A stretch of 30,241 bases of DNA from a virus: positions 1 to 30,241 of the IMG/VR virus record IMGVR_UViG_3300032397_001426, one strand, 5' to 3'. A model generated the notes under the pieces. That model was not told the DNA's origin, ran no database searches, and saw only the letters and a list, made by a program, of their open reading frames with translations. Positions 6,932 to 14,957 of this stretch are shown here, one piece after another. The position numbers and the translations under genes are program-made. Within the stretch, counting starts at the first letter, position 1. Each line of letters begins with the position of its first letter.

Positions 6932-8512
6932 ATGGGTGCTTTAAGCCAACTAGCAAATGCTGTAGACACTGAAGGTCGAGAGCTCGCGCCAAACACGGTG
7001 CGCTTAAGCCCGACGTCAATCAAGATTACATGGAAAATTCCTGCTGATCCATCGGTCTATAACGGAGCGCTTGTGCTTGCTTCACCGGTGATGCTCAACG
7101 CTTCAACTTTTCCGACAAACAGTGTTCGCTACACTGCTTCCGCATCATGGTCAAACCCAGCAGACATGATAGGACAAGCTCATGTTGTAGGGGCTTTCTA
7201 TGATGACTTGACGACAAACACCGTCACTATCACAGACCTTGATTCTGATGCGCCTATCTACATAGCTGTCCACTTAGCAACAGAGATCTACACATACTTC
7301 TCTGAAGGTATCCGTGCTTACCCTGACGACGGTCTCTCGATAGCTTGGGCTGGTCGAGTACCGAGCAGCTACGGCCCACCTACAAACCCAGTCGTCGGTC
7401 AGGTCTATTACGACCCAGACCAGAAGATGATGTATGTCTGGGACGGTGCTGCTTGGCTCACGACTAAAGAGCAGACTTGTCCTACCGGCTCGGTTGACCC
7501 AGTCCCGCCTATCTCGACGGACCCGAACTCACCTAACTACCCGATCGACTATGTCGGCTCAGCGAGAGCGGCTCTGCCTCCTGACTGGCCGCATCTAGGA
7601 AACTTCTTCTACAACACGACGACGCGCTTGCTTAAGACGTGGACAGGCGTTGACGGCAATGACGCCAACGGCAAGTGGTACTCTGATGTTGAGACGAAGC
7701 GAGGCGAGCCTACATACGGTGAGCAAGACGTCGGCACGACCGGTGAGCCGTCGGCTCGCGCGACGATCAAGAACATCCTCAAGTATCAGCTCGGCTATCC
7801 GCAAGTCTGTGTCGAGCTAGTCGAAGAGCATTTTGACATCGCGCTTAACAACGCTCTTCAAGAGATTCGTCGAAGAGTTGACACGGCTTACTATAAGCAG
7901 TACTTCTTCATGACGATCATGAGACAGCAAGATGTGTACTACCTTAATGATCGAACATTGGGGTTAGACCACGTTGTTGACGTGTTGAAGATTCATCGAC
8001 TTAACATGCTTGGCTTGGTCAACTGGGGTCCTGATAACCTCTATGCCCAGCAGTTCTTAAATCAGTTTTATGCACCAGGCGTCGGCTATGACTTGGTGTC
8101 AATTCACCTGATCCACTCGCTCTCTGAGCTCTACTCGCAGCTGTTTGCGGGTGAGATAGCTTTCAACTGGCGCGAGGCTCGTCGTGAGATGCGAATTTAC
8201 CGTAGCTTTGGTCATAACGAGAAGGTGCTGCTCGAGTGCTCGATGGAGAAGCCAGAGCAGGAGATTCTCGTTGACCGTTGGATGCAGCAGTGGATTCAAC
8301 AGTGGGCCGAAGCTGAGCTTATGATGATCTTAGCAAACATCCGCGGGAAGTTTGCCTCTCTGCCAGGTCCGGGTGGGGGTCTTCAGCTTAACGCATCAGA
8401 GCTTCGTGCTGAAGGTCAACGCTTGCAAGAAGACTGCTTGAGGCAGATTAAAGACTATGAAGTAGGACAGAACGGTCCTGAAAATTGGTATCCGCCGTTC
8501 ATCATCGGATAA
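6932..8512 (+). CDS. 13: gp13-like neck protein with N-terminal accessory domains
   Basis: The C-terminal half (about 270-526) follows the T4 gp13 pattern: a helix pair with NNALQEIRRRVDTAYY, then YYLNDRTLGLDHVVDV, and a terminal GGLQLNASELRAEG ... PPFIIG, matching the conserved PGG-x-x-LN ... PPxFxxG end of gp13 neck proteins. gp13 closes the head-tail junction. T4 gp13 has 309 residues; here about 250 extra N-terminal residues form a fibronectin-III-like module (LSPTSIKITWKIPADPS) and two short repeats of the type GQVYYDPDQKMMYVWDG and GNFFYNTTTRLLKTWTG, probably surface decoration of the neck. The start follows GAGGTAG and a late promoter box. Position before gp14-like and gp15-like genes supports the call. 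Confidence 0.8.
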   Translation: MGALSQLANAVDTEGRELAPNTVRLSPTSIKITWKIPADPSVYNGALVLASPVMLNASTFPTNSVRYTASASWSNPADMIGQAHVVGAFYDDLTTNTVTITDLDSDAPIYIAVHLATEIYTYFSEGIRAYPDDGLSIAWAGRVPSSYGPPTNPVVGQVYYDPDQKMMYVWDGAAWLTTKEQTCPTGSVDPVPPISTDPNSPNYPIDYVGSARAALPPDWPHLGNFFYNTTTRLLKTWTGVDGNDANGKWYSDVETKRGEPTYGEQDVGTTGEPSARATIKNILKYQLGYPQVCVELVEEHFDIALNNALQEIRRRVDTAYYKQYFFMTIMRQQDVYYLNDRTLGLDHVVDVLKIHRLNMLGLVNWGPDNLYAQQFLNQFYAPGVGYDLVSIHLIHSLSELYSQLFAGEIAFNWREARREMRIYRSFGHNEKVLLECSMEKPEQEILVDRWMQQWIQQWAEAELMMILANIRGKFASLPGPGGGLQLNASELRAEGQRLQEDCLRQIKDYEVGQNGPENWYPPFIIG

Positions 8513-9405
8513 TGAAGCTAACTGAAGTTCTCAGAGAAGTACCTGACCCAGGTCCTCATCCTAAGGTATCCTGGACGATATTTAATAGAGCATTTGATGA
8601 TCTTATCTTGAAGAGTCTTAGGTATAACAGCTCGAATGATAAGCAAACAATAGAACCAATCATCAGCCACAACTTACGTGTCATTGGTCGGTATCATTTT
8701 GACAGTCTTGATCAGATAGATAACGCTCTCCACGGTGATGACTTTAATGAGCTTTCTGATGCTATTTTTCGCGCGTTGATTCAAGTTACACATAAAATTA
8801 TAATTGATGCTAAGTCTAACTCTTTTCTCGGAACTAGCTGGGAGCTCAAGTCAGTTATCGATCACACGGATTCTGTGCCTATCACATATAGAGAGCTGAG
8901 AAACTTGATTGAAGCTGGTTGTAAAGGTTTTATGGTCTGGTCTGAGCAAAAAACCAAGCATGACAGATATCAGATGCAGCTTAAGTACAAAAAGATTTCA
9001 AGCGAATCAGAACATCTTCTTCAAGACTTAAAACATGAGATAACTCAACATTTTGATGAAGCTATAGATTATAAGCTTAAAGAATTGAAAAAAAATCCAC
9101 GACCGTTTGATTTGTTTTCGGCCACCTCTACCGGTATTGTTGAGTTCGACGTTGCGAGCTTTAAAACTTCAAAGGACCTGTTAGCATGGATTTTTTCACA
9201 CGCTGATACTCCTAAAAAGCTACAAGGGGTTTATCAAGACTTTTATTATTGGGTCATCAGCCATGAAGAGTTCGGAAGCACAGATCCAGAGGTGAAAACA
9301 GCGGCTCTTCACGCGATGTGGAAAGATGATGAGTTTAAGAAAAAAGCGCTTAAGCTGTTGAGTCCCTTTTTCAAAGAAAAGCTAAGAAAGGCAGCACATG
9401 GCTGA
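8512..9405 (+). CDS. Unknown protein with putative capsid-targeting leader
   Basis: A 297-residue, mostly helical, charged protein beginning MKLTEVLREVPDPG, which fits the leader type shared by many accessory genes here, with L-R-E|V as a possible prohead-protease site. The ATG at 8512 shares one base with the gp13-like stop (TAATG), preferred over an upstream ATG at 8485 that would overlap. The DNA looks more AT-rich than the flanking neck genes (runs such as gaaaaaaaatcc near 9090), which suggests later acquisition. No domain is recognised. It lies between two neck genes, so it is transcribed late; packaging in the head is inferred. Confidence 0.8.
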   Translation: MKLTEVLREVPDPGPHPKVSWTIFNRAFDDLILKSLRYNSSNDKQTIEPIISHNLRVIGRYHFDSLDQIDNALHGDDFNELSDAIFRALIQVTHKIIIDAKSNSFLGTSWELKSVIDHTDSVPITYRELRNLIEAGCKGFMVWSEQKTKHDRYQMQLKYKKISSESEHLLQDLKHEITQHFDEAIDYKLKELKKNPRPFDLFSATSTGIVEFDVASFKTSKDLLAWIFSHADTPKKLQGVYQDFYYWVISHEEFGSTDPEVKTAALHAMWKDDEFKKKALKLLSPFFKEKLRKAAHG

Positions 9406-11026
9406 TAAGCCGACTATTGAGAACTGTCCACCGCAGACCGACTGTGATGCGGTCCCTGATGTCACGTTTGCTTTTCCTGGGCCGACAGGACCTTATGTCC
9501 CTCCTGAGCTTTGTGTAGGTAAGGTTGATTATTCAACGTCTGAGTGTGCTGAGAGAGAAGCCGCATATGTAGCAAGCCTTCAAGCTGAAGCATTTAACAT
9601 GGCTGCAGGACCAGTTAATGTTTTCCCGATGTTAGGTGTTCACAGCCAGGGTTCAACACAAGATCTCGTTAACTCAACCGGATATCCAGTCACGTCTGGT
9701 ACTCCGTCAGGGTTCAACGCGCTTGACGCGTTCAATGTAAGCGGTGGTTCTTGGCGCTCTGTGCAGCAAGGTCAAGACGTGCTTACAACGCCTGCATACA
9801 TAGGTTGGTCATTTGGCACGAAGAAAGCTTGGGAGAAGATCGGTCCTCCTCAAGAGCGATATCAAGTTCCTGCTCCTGTGCTTAAACAGATCGGTTCATT
9901 TAAGATAGCTCAAGGCATCGACCCGAACAACAGGGTGTTGCAAGTAAGAGTCGAATCCTCTGATGACGGGGTCACGTGGAAGCGCGTGGACATAGTCAAC
10001 CTCCCTGACACTGATGCTCTAGTGAAGATCGGTGTCAAGGCATATGCTAAGCATAACATGTGGAGGCTCGTTCCTACTTTCTTTTCAAACGGAGTAGCTT
10101 CAAACTCACAATGGGAGGTTGCTCAGCTTCAACTGCTTGAAGAGACAGCGGTAGAGCTTGACAACATCGAAGACTTCTTCCTCTTAGAGAACCGAGACCG
10201 TGCATACTGCCGCACGTCTGTCGGAATCAAGTGCACATATGACTTGCTAGACGTACAGACAGAGCTTGCTAAGTTCGGCATCAACTTGCCGCAGACTTAC
10301 ATCTTCAACTGCAGCTTCGGCGTGATGGTTCAAACGCTTGGGCGGCCTATCGTCATCGGTGATATTCTTGAGCTCCCTGGCGAGGTCCAGTATGACCCAA
10401 ACCTAAAGCCCGTGCGCAAATGGCTTGAGGTGACAGACACAGCTTGGAGCACAGAAGGGTACACGTATAACTGGAAACCTAACATCTTTCGTTTCTACGG
10501 CCAACCTATCCTACCTTCAGTTGAGCATAAAGATATCCTCGGCTTGCCTGGGGTTGTCAACACGCTACAGCCTGATGATGACGTGCTAGCAAACGGGTTC
10601 CTTCAAAACGACCAAGCATACAAAGCCTCTGAAGCAATCAAGCAAGACGCTGAAGACAACGTGCCTCAAACAGGTAGTGACCCACAAGATATCCGAAGCG
10701 GTAAAGCCTTGAGCAAGCCGCCTGGGTCTTATGACGGCACTGACCTCTATGTTCATGATGCGATCCCGCCAGACGGCATAGCTTACACGACAGGAGACAC
10801 CTTGCCAGCTCTTAACACGTTAGCTGATAAAGCTTATCATCGTCAGACTTACACCATGCTCGCTCCTTCGCTACGGCCGCCTGATAGGTTGCTTCAGTGG
10901 GATGCTGGAATCCAACGCTGGCACGTCATCGAGATCAACCAACGGATGACTTATGAGTCACATAAGAAGACGATGGCTAAGATCATGGACTCGCCGCAGA
11001 CGATGAAACCTGACGAGAAGCTATGA
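9398..11026 (+). CDS. 14: gp14-like neck protein with inserted discoidin-like domain
   Basis: The segment from about residue 255 to 375 resembles the gp14 neck fold: DLLDVQTELAKFGINL, a beta strand, then GRPIVIGDILELPG and KWLEVTDTAW, and a W-K-P-N-I-F-R-F-Y strand, matching the KFG ... GRPxxGDxI ... FEV order of T4 gp14. Before it, residues about 110-245 look like an F5/8 type C (discoidin) jelly roll: W-S-F-G ... SFKIAQG ... VESSDDGVTWKRV ... WRLV ... WEVAQLQL; these domains commonly bind sugars. The total of 542 residues is twice T4 gp14 (256). It follows AAGG at 9389 and overlaps the previous gene by eight bases. The position between gp13-like and gp15-like genes supports the call. Confidence 0.75.
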   Translation: MADKPTIENCPPQTDCDAVPDVTFAFPGPTGPYVPPELCVGKVDYSTSECAEREAAYVASLQAEAFNMAAGPVNVFPMLGVHSQGSTQDLVNSTGYPVTSGTPSGFNALDAFNVSGGSWRSVQQGQDVLTTPAYIGWSFGTKKAWEKIGPPQERYQVPAPVLKQIGSFKIAQGIDPNNRVLQVRVESSDDGVTWKRVDIVNLPDTDALVKIGVKAYAKHNMWRLVPTFFSNGVASNSQWEVAQLQLLEETAVELDNIEDFFLLENRDRAYCRTSVGIKCTYDLLDVQTELAKFGINLPQTYIFNCSFGVMVQTLGRPIVIGDILELPGEVQYDPNLKPVRKWLEVTDTAWSTEGYTYNWKPNIFRFYGQPILPSVEHKDILGLPGVVNTLQPDDDVLANGFLQNDQAYKASEAIKQDAEDNVPQTGSDPQDIRSGKALSKPPGSYDGTDLYVHDAIPPDGIAYTTGDTLPALNTLADKAYHRQTYTMLAPSLRPPDRLLQWDAGIQRWHVIEINQRMTYESHKKTMAKIMDSPQTMKPDEKL

Positions 11027-11505
11027 AGCTAGAAGCTCTCTTAGGAGCGACCCCTTTACCGCGACGACCTCGAGAGCCAGGAACGTTTGAGCTTACTGAC
11101 TTAGACTGTTATGTTGATGAAGAAGTCTTGCGTGAGATTCTAAAAGATAAAAAACTAAGGTTGACGTTTCATCATGTCAAGATAATGGTGATCTTAATAG
11201 CCTCTAGTGTCATAGAAGCTCAGTATTCTTACATCGAGAACAAGTATAAAAACATTAACAGGAAGAAGCTGTCAAATGACAACGTCTCATCATTCCTCTA
11301 TAATCCTCTCGACAAGCATATCTACGTAACTATTCATTATAAAGTAAATGAGCAGCAAGATCCTAGAGACATCCACGTTTCGTTTAAAGTAGGAAAAGGC
11401 GCTATATCGATGAAGATCATCGATGATGCTGAAGTAGAAAAAATAAAAGCATCCCCTGACGCTATTCATCTTTTTAAGCTGATGTCAACGGCAGCTGACC
11501 TATGA
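11023..11505 (+). CDS. DEEV-family paralogue 1, unknown function
   Basis: First of three adjacent related genes. It encodes 160 residues: a short leader (KLEALLGATPLPRRP), then the family signature FELTDLDCYVDEEVLREIL followed by KKLRLTF, a helical middle and a mixed alpha/beta C-terminus. The signature also occurs in the genes at 11502, 11972 and 22529, and in diverged form at 23007 and 25092. The ATG overlaps the gp14-like stop (ATGA), so it is translated with the neck genes and is probably made late. The leader lacks an obvious (I/L)xE site, unlike many neighbours. Function unknown. Confidence 0.82.
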   Translation: MKLEALLGATPLPRRPREPGTFELTDLDCYVDEEVLREILKDKKLRLTFHHVKIMVILIASSVIEAQYSYIENKYKNINRKKLSNDNVSSFLYNPLDKHIYVTIHYKVNEQQDPRDIHVSFKVGKGAISMKIIDDAEVEKIKASPDAIHLFKLMSTAADL

Positions 11506-11975
11506 AGCTAAACGAAGTCTTAGATTTTCCTGTTGACCCAGGTAGCTTTGAGATCCTCAACCTACAAGGTTATGTGGACGAAGAGGTTTTTGCTTCTCTG
11601 CTTAAAGAGAAAGGTTTAATGCTAACTTATAACGGAGTTGAGCTTCGCAAGGCAGAGGCCTTCGAATCGATCTTACATCGCTTCTTTGGTATGGTGCGAG
11701 AGAAGTACAAAGCTGAGGTCAACAAAGGTTGGGTTCTGAATTTTAGCACCACGCTTAGAGCATATTATAACTGGAACAACATGTGCTTATACTTCGTAGA
11801 GGAGTACACGCTAAAGCATTCTGTTTCGTTGTCTGTCAAAGACTTTGAAGTCTATCAGCGAATTTCATATACAAGCACGCTGAAGAGGTTTGACTTTAAG
11901 ATCCTCGAACTTGACCAGTATGAGGCTGAGACTAAAGACAGCAATGACCTCATAGACTTGATGAAAGTGCTATGA
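11502..11975 (+). CDS. DEEV-family paralogue 2, unknown function
   Basis: 157 residues, beginning KLNEVLDFPVDPG and then FEILNLQGYVDEEVFASLL with GLMLTYNGVEL, parallel to its two neighbours. The ATG overlaps the preceding stop by four bases (ATGA), and its own stop overlaps the next start in the same way, so the three paralogues form a coupled tandem. Similarity among them is clear in the first 45 residues and weak afterwards, which points to old duplications with fast divergence of the C-terminal part. Function unknown. Confidence 0.82.
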   Translation: MKLNEVLDFPVDPGSFEILNLQGYVDEEVFASLLKEKGLMLTYNGVELRKAEAFESILHRFFGMVREKYKAEVNKGWVLNFSTTLRAYYNWNNMCLYFVEEYTLKHSVSLSVKDFEVYQRISYTSTLKRFDFKILELDQYEAETKDSNDLIDLMKVL

Positions 11976-12475
11976 AGATTACTGAGCTTCTGCTTGCTAA
12001 GAGACCTGGATTTTTCGAGCTGCTAAGCCTTGACAGCTATGCAGACGAAGAGGTTCTTAAAGCTTTGCTCTGGGAACACCGCTTGATATTGTCATATAAC
12101 GACTGGGAGCTCAACATTAAAAGAGCAACTAGCTCTCTGCCTGTGTTAGACAACGCTTATAATCTTGTAAGGACATACTTTAGACAGATCGGCCACCGTC
12201 CTGACAAAAAAGAAGATCCGAGCTACATCGATTTCCTTTTCAAGAAAACTTTATCACTTTTTTACGACCCGAATGACAAAAGCTTATATGCATCAGAAGC
12301 ATTTGGCCCTGAAGACTCTAATCCTAAGAGTATGCATGTTATAGGGTATAAAGTTTCAGTCAAACAACAGTGGATATCTAACAACTATGAAGTGATGAAG
12401 CCTCTTGAGTATAGTAAGCTTATTGCTGGTAAAAATGACCTTATTGATGTCTTAAAAATACTTCTTGGACGCTGA
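11972..12475 (+). CDS. DEEV-family paralogue 3, unknown function
   Basis: 167 residues, with the leader KITELLLAKRPG and the family signature FELLSLDSYADEEVLKALL plus HRLILSYNDWEL. The C-terminal half has a strand-rich stretch (SLFYDPNDKSLYASEAF) that parallels SFLYNPLDKHIYVTIHY of paralogue 1 and AFVYDPKAKELMMKFII of the copy at 22529. This second shared block suggests the whole protein is one conserved fold. It ends two bases before the metalloprotease gene. Function unknown. Confidence 0.82.
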   Translation: MKITELLLAKRPGFFELLSLDSYADEEVLKALLWEHRLILSYNDWELNIKRATSSLPVLDNAYNLVRTYFRQIGHRPDKKEDPSYIDFLFKKTLSLFYDPNDKSLYASEAFGPEDSNPKSMHVIGYKVSVKQQWISNNYEVMKPLEYSKLIAGKNDLIDVLKILLGR

Positions 12476-12477
12476 AG

Positions 12478-13401
12478 ATGACATTTAAACCGTTTCTCGC
12501 TGAAGGTTTGATCAAGCTGCCTCCGAAGATCGTAGCGGAGGCAACGAAGTTCTTGCTTGAGAAGCTACTAGCATACCTCTCGTCTTATGAAGAAGGTGAC
12601 AAGCTAGACCGCGAAGTCTATGCTACGAACCTCAAGCGCTTCGCTGCTAAGCATGACCTCTCGAAGCCTTCAAGAGCTGAAGTTGAAAAAGCAGGTCGTT
12701 CAAAGCTAGCACAGACTGTGCTTAAGCTTGAAATCCCTGAGTCATACGTCTCAAGCATCAAGCGCCTCCATAAAGGTGAGATACATAAAGCATCATTCGC
12801 GATCAAGTATGTCATCGTGTTTTCGGGAAAACATGAGCTGCTTAACCCTGACGAGAGCGGAGCGTTTATAGAGAAACCTCCGACGTTGCTGCTTAACATC
12901 AACGCTCTTAACCTCGCTCGCGAAGATGTCGCGCAACAAGTCTATGTCGGCGCGTTTAAAGAGATCGAACGAAGGATCGAGTACGCGGTCACGACCCTTG
13001 AACACGAGCTGACTCACGCTGTGCAGTTCATGGTGCTAAAGCAACTTCACCCAGAGCAAGTCAGCAGCAGCGGAACACACGGAGCATCAGACAAAGGGTC
13101 GTTTGATGAGATCTACTACACCTCACAGCTTGAGTTTGATCCTCAGCTCAAGTCATCGTTAAAAGACTTTGAGCATCTTGTGCGTCGCAAGGGAGCGAAG
13201 ACTAAAGAAGCAAAGCGTGAGCTTCTTCATAAGTTCACGTGGAGCGACACAGCAAAAGCTGACATCCCAGACGTTGGAGAAAAGGTAGTCTCAGGTCGAA
13301 GCCCGTTCTTCCAAAGCTTGAAGCGCGTTGACCACGCTAAGTGGAAGAAAGCTCTCAAGCTGTTCAGCACAAAGGTCAACATCGAAGAATTAACTAAATA
13401 G
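12478..13401 (+). CDS. HELTH zinc metalloprotease with putative capsid-targeting leader
   Basis: A 307-residue protein with HELTH at 176-180 (TTLEHELTHAVQ), the HExxH zinc site of zincin proteases. A third ligand is probably an acidic residue in DEIYYTSQLEFD (210-221). The N-terminus MTFKPFLAEGLIKLP holds L-A-E|G, a good match to the T4 gp21 cleavage pattern, so the leader may be removed during head maturation. It is unlike the SprT-like protease at 2741 in size and motif spacing. It is the last gene of the tandem after the DEEV paralogues; its stop codon overlaps a late promoter box. A peptidase packaged in the head and injected is my inference; a peptidoglycan or host-protein target is equally open. 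Confidence 0.82.
   Translation: MTFKPFLAEGLIKLPPKIVAEATKFLLEKLLAYLSSYEEGDKLDREVYATNLKRFAAKHDLSKPSRAEVEKAGRSKLAQTVLKLEIPESYVSSIKRLHKGEIHKASFAIKYVIVFSGKHELLNPDESGAFIEKPPTLLLNINALNLAREDVAQQVYVGAFKEIERRIEYAVTTLEHELTHAVQFMVLKQLHPEQVSSSGTHGASDKGSFDEIYYTSQLEFDPQLKSSLKDFEHLVRRKGAKTKEAKRELLHKFTWSDTAKADIPDVGEKVVSGRSPFFQSLKRVDHAKWKKALKLFSTKVNIEELTK
13393..13400 (+). promoter_or_regulatory. Possible T4-type late promoter box (ACTAAATA)
   Basis: ACTAAATA overlaps the metalloprotease stop codon and lies about 60 bases before the gp15-like coding sequence. It shares the TAAATA core with the other boxes here. Confidence 0.45.
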
Positions 13402-13460
13402 AAGCATGGATCACAGGCTCGAAGGCATGACATGAATTATCATGCTAGAGGAGAATTATC

Positions 13461-14324
13461 ATTATAAGGCATTACTACTATAACGGACAGCTTAAGAAGG
13501 CTATCAAAGTCTTCGCTAACATCTTCGCTGGGATGAAGGTTCATACCGGGCTAGATGCGTGCGGTGAGATTCGTGAGCTTGAAGTCCCGATCCGTTACGG
13601 CTCGACCGACCGTGTGGCTTCAGCTATAGGGGCTCGTAACACGCAAAATCAACCATATACCTTGCCGATGATGACGTGCTACATGACAGGCATCGAGCTC
13701 TCACCTGATCGGTTGCATGGTGTCAACACCGTTGATCGTCGAACTTACCTCGAGCAAGGCGGTGTATATCCTGATGATGTAAAAGCGCTACGGCGAGTCA
13801 TGCCTATCCCGTTTAATCTTCAGATGGAGCTCGCTATCCACTCGTCTAACACCGAACAAGCTTATCAGATCTTAGAACAGCTGATGATCTTGTTTGACTA
13901 TGACCTTCAAGTTCAGTTTAATGACGCGACATTTGACTGGGGAAAAATCTCAAAAGTAACGCTTACTGGGTTAGGCAACGAAGAGGTCTATCCTACAGGG
14001 ACTGAACGCCGTGTCCTGGTGTGGAACTTGACATTTGACTTTCCGATCTGGATCTCCCCGCCGTATGAAATTCGAAACAACATCATCGAGAGCATCTCGC
14101 TTAGCATCTCAGACATCACGGACTTCACGCTTGAAGAGATCGATGAAGACGGCAACCTCGCGCCGTTTGACCCAGTGCCACCGACCTTTGTCACGGTGCC
14201 TCCTACAGTTACTCCTGTCGAACCTCTCCCTCCGCCGTACACTCCGCAGCACTTTAACCCAGCTGAAGAAGCGTGTAGCGTTGATCCAAACACACCGTCA
14301 ATCAACTTAACACACGAACTGTGA
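13461..14324 (+). CDS. 15: gp15-like tail sheath stabiliser/completion protein, apparently with a non-canonical start
   Basis: The product aligns by eye with T4 gp15: RHYYYNGQLKKAIKVFANIF corresponds to the recalled T4 N-terminus FGYFYNSSFRRYATLMGDLF, followed by VPIRYGS, a Pro-rich LPMMTCYMTGIEL strand, and FNLQMELAIHSSNTEQAYQI with LEQLMILFDYDL. gp15 caps the contractile tail and joins it to the neck. The first ATG (13533) lies 24 codons inside this conserved region. Upstream are an in-frame TAG at 13446, AGGAG at 13449-13453, and codons ATT, ATC, ATT (13461) and ATA (13464); none is ATG, GTG or TTG. ATT at 13461 has the best spacing (7 bases), so I place the start there. The C-terminal 60 residues are Pro-rich and acidic. 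Confidence 0.78.
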   Translation: MIRHYYYNGQLKKAIKVFANIFAGMKVHTGLDACGEIRELEVPIRYGSTDRVASAIGARNTQNQPYTLPMMTCYMTGIELSPDRLHGVNTVDRRTYLEQGGVYPDDVKALRRVMPIPFNLQMELAIHSSNTEQAYQILEQLMILFDYDLQVQFNDATFDWGKISKVTLTGLGNEEVYPTGTERRVLVWNLTFDFPIWISPPYEIRNNIIESISLSISDITDFTLEEIDEDGNLAPFDPVPPTFVTVPPTVTPVEPLPPPYTPQHFNPAEEACSVDPNTPSINLTHEL

Positions 14325-14330
14325 TAAATA
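14323..14330 (+). promoter_or_regulatory. T4-type late promoter box (GATAAATA)
   Basis: GATAAATA overlaps the gp15-like stop codon region and lies 29 bases before the start of the next gene. Confidence 0.65.
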
Positions 14331-14359
14331 GTTAACAGTCATTTTAAGAGGGGAACTTC

Positions 14360-14869
14360 ATGGCAGGTAACAAAGTAATCAGAACTGTAGCGACAACCTC
14401 GTCAAACATCGTGAGCTTTAGCGCTGCACCAAACATCGTTGACGACGTGACGCTGACGACAAACGCTTCTGTTCTTGTCAAACAACAGACTAACTTAGCC
14501 CAAAATGGAATCTACAAAGTCACGACTGTAGGCACAGGAGCCAACGGAGTTTGGGTTCGCACCACCTCACCTCACAAGCACGAACTGACCTCAGGAAGCG
14601 TGATCTGGGTTGACGGCGGCACTCGTCAAAAACAGCTGTATTACACCTGCGTGGGCGCTGAACCGTATGTTCCTGGAACCACGAATGTTTGGTTTGTGAG
14701 CATCGTGGGCCCGCTCAGAGCGACGGTCGCTACGCTACTTCCTGTTAACGCGATAAATGTAGGCAGAGAAGCTTTTGTGAGCGATGCTAACGGTGGTGTC
14801 GGAACAATTGCATTCTCAAACGGCACCAACTGGATTGATGTTAAAACTGGTCTTCCTGTAACCACATAA
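14360..14869 (+). CDS. Virion protein with tail-fibre-type beta repeat
   Basis: A 169-residue Thr/Val/Asn-rich protein. VLVKQQTNLAQNGIYKV (about residues 34-50) followed by GVWVRTT matches a repeat common in phage tail-fibre and structural proteins, in which a 'vLVKdQ...NGIY' hairpin is followed by 'W.R'. The C-terminal part (INVGREAFVSDANG ... FSNGTNWIDV) also resembles fibre-type domains. It has its own late promoter box and a good ribosome site (AGAGGGGA), which suggests high expression, as for a decoration or tail protein. It lies between the gp15-like and tail tube genes. The exact virion role is unknown. Confidence 0.82.
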   Translation: MAGNKVIRTVATTSSNIVSFSAAPNIVDDVTLTTNASVLVKQQTNLAQNGIYKVTTVGTGANGVWVRTTSPHKHELTSGSVIWVDGGTRQKQLYYTCVGAEPYVPGTTNVWFVSIVGPLRATVATLLPVNAINVGREAFVSDANGGVGTIAFSNGTNWIDVKTGLPVTT

Positions 14870-14900
14870 TGTTTTCAGCCTGTCTGTTGAAGCGAAGGTG

Positions 14901-14908
14901 GATAAATA
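14901..14908 (+). promoter_or_regulatory. T4-type late promoter box (GATAAATA)
   Basis: GATAAATA lies 49 bases before the tail tube gene start, in a non-coding gap. It is identical to the box at 14323. Confidence 0.65.
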
Positions 14909-14957
14909 ACTTCTATCAGAACTTGAGCGACGAAGCGCGTCAAGACTAGGAGATTTC

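Noticed and set aside
8578-8588. TAAATA on the minus strand inside the gene at 8512
   Set aside because: It lies within a coding region with no minus-strand gene downstream, so it is treated as chance.
13533-13535. ATG as the start of the gp15-like protein
   Set aside because: It would remove 24 codons that align with the T4 gp15 N-terminus, and it has no Shine-Dalgarno sequence at proper spacing.
13988-14310. Overlapping frames on both strands at the Pro-rich end of the gp15-like gene
   Set aside because: They have low-complexity Ser/Gly- or Ser/Arg-rich products with no ribosome sites; the gp15 frame explains the sequence.
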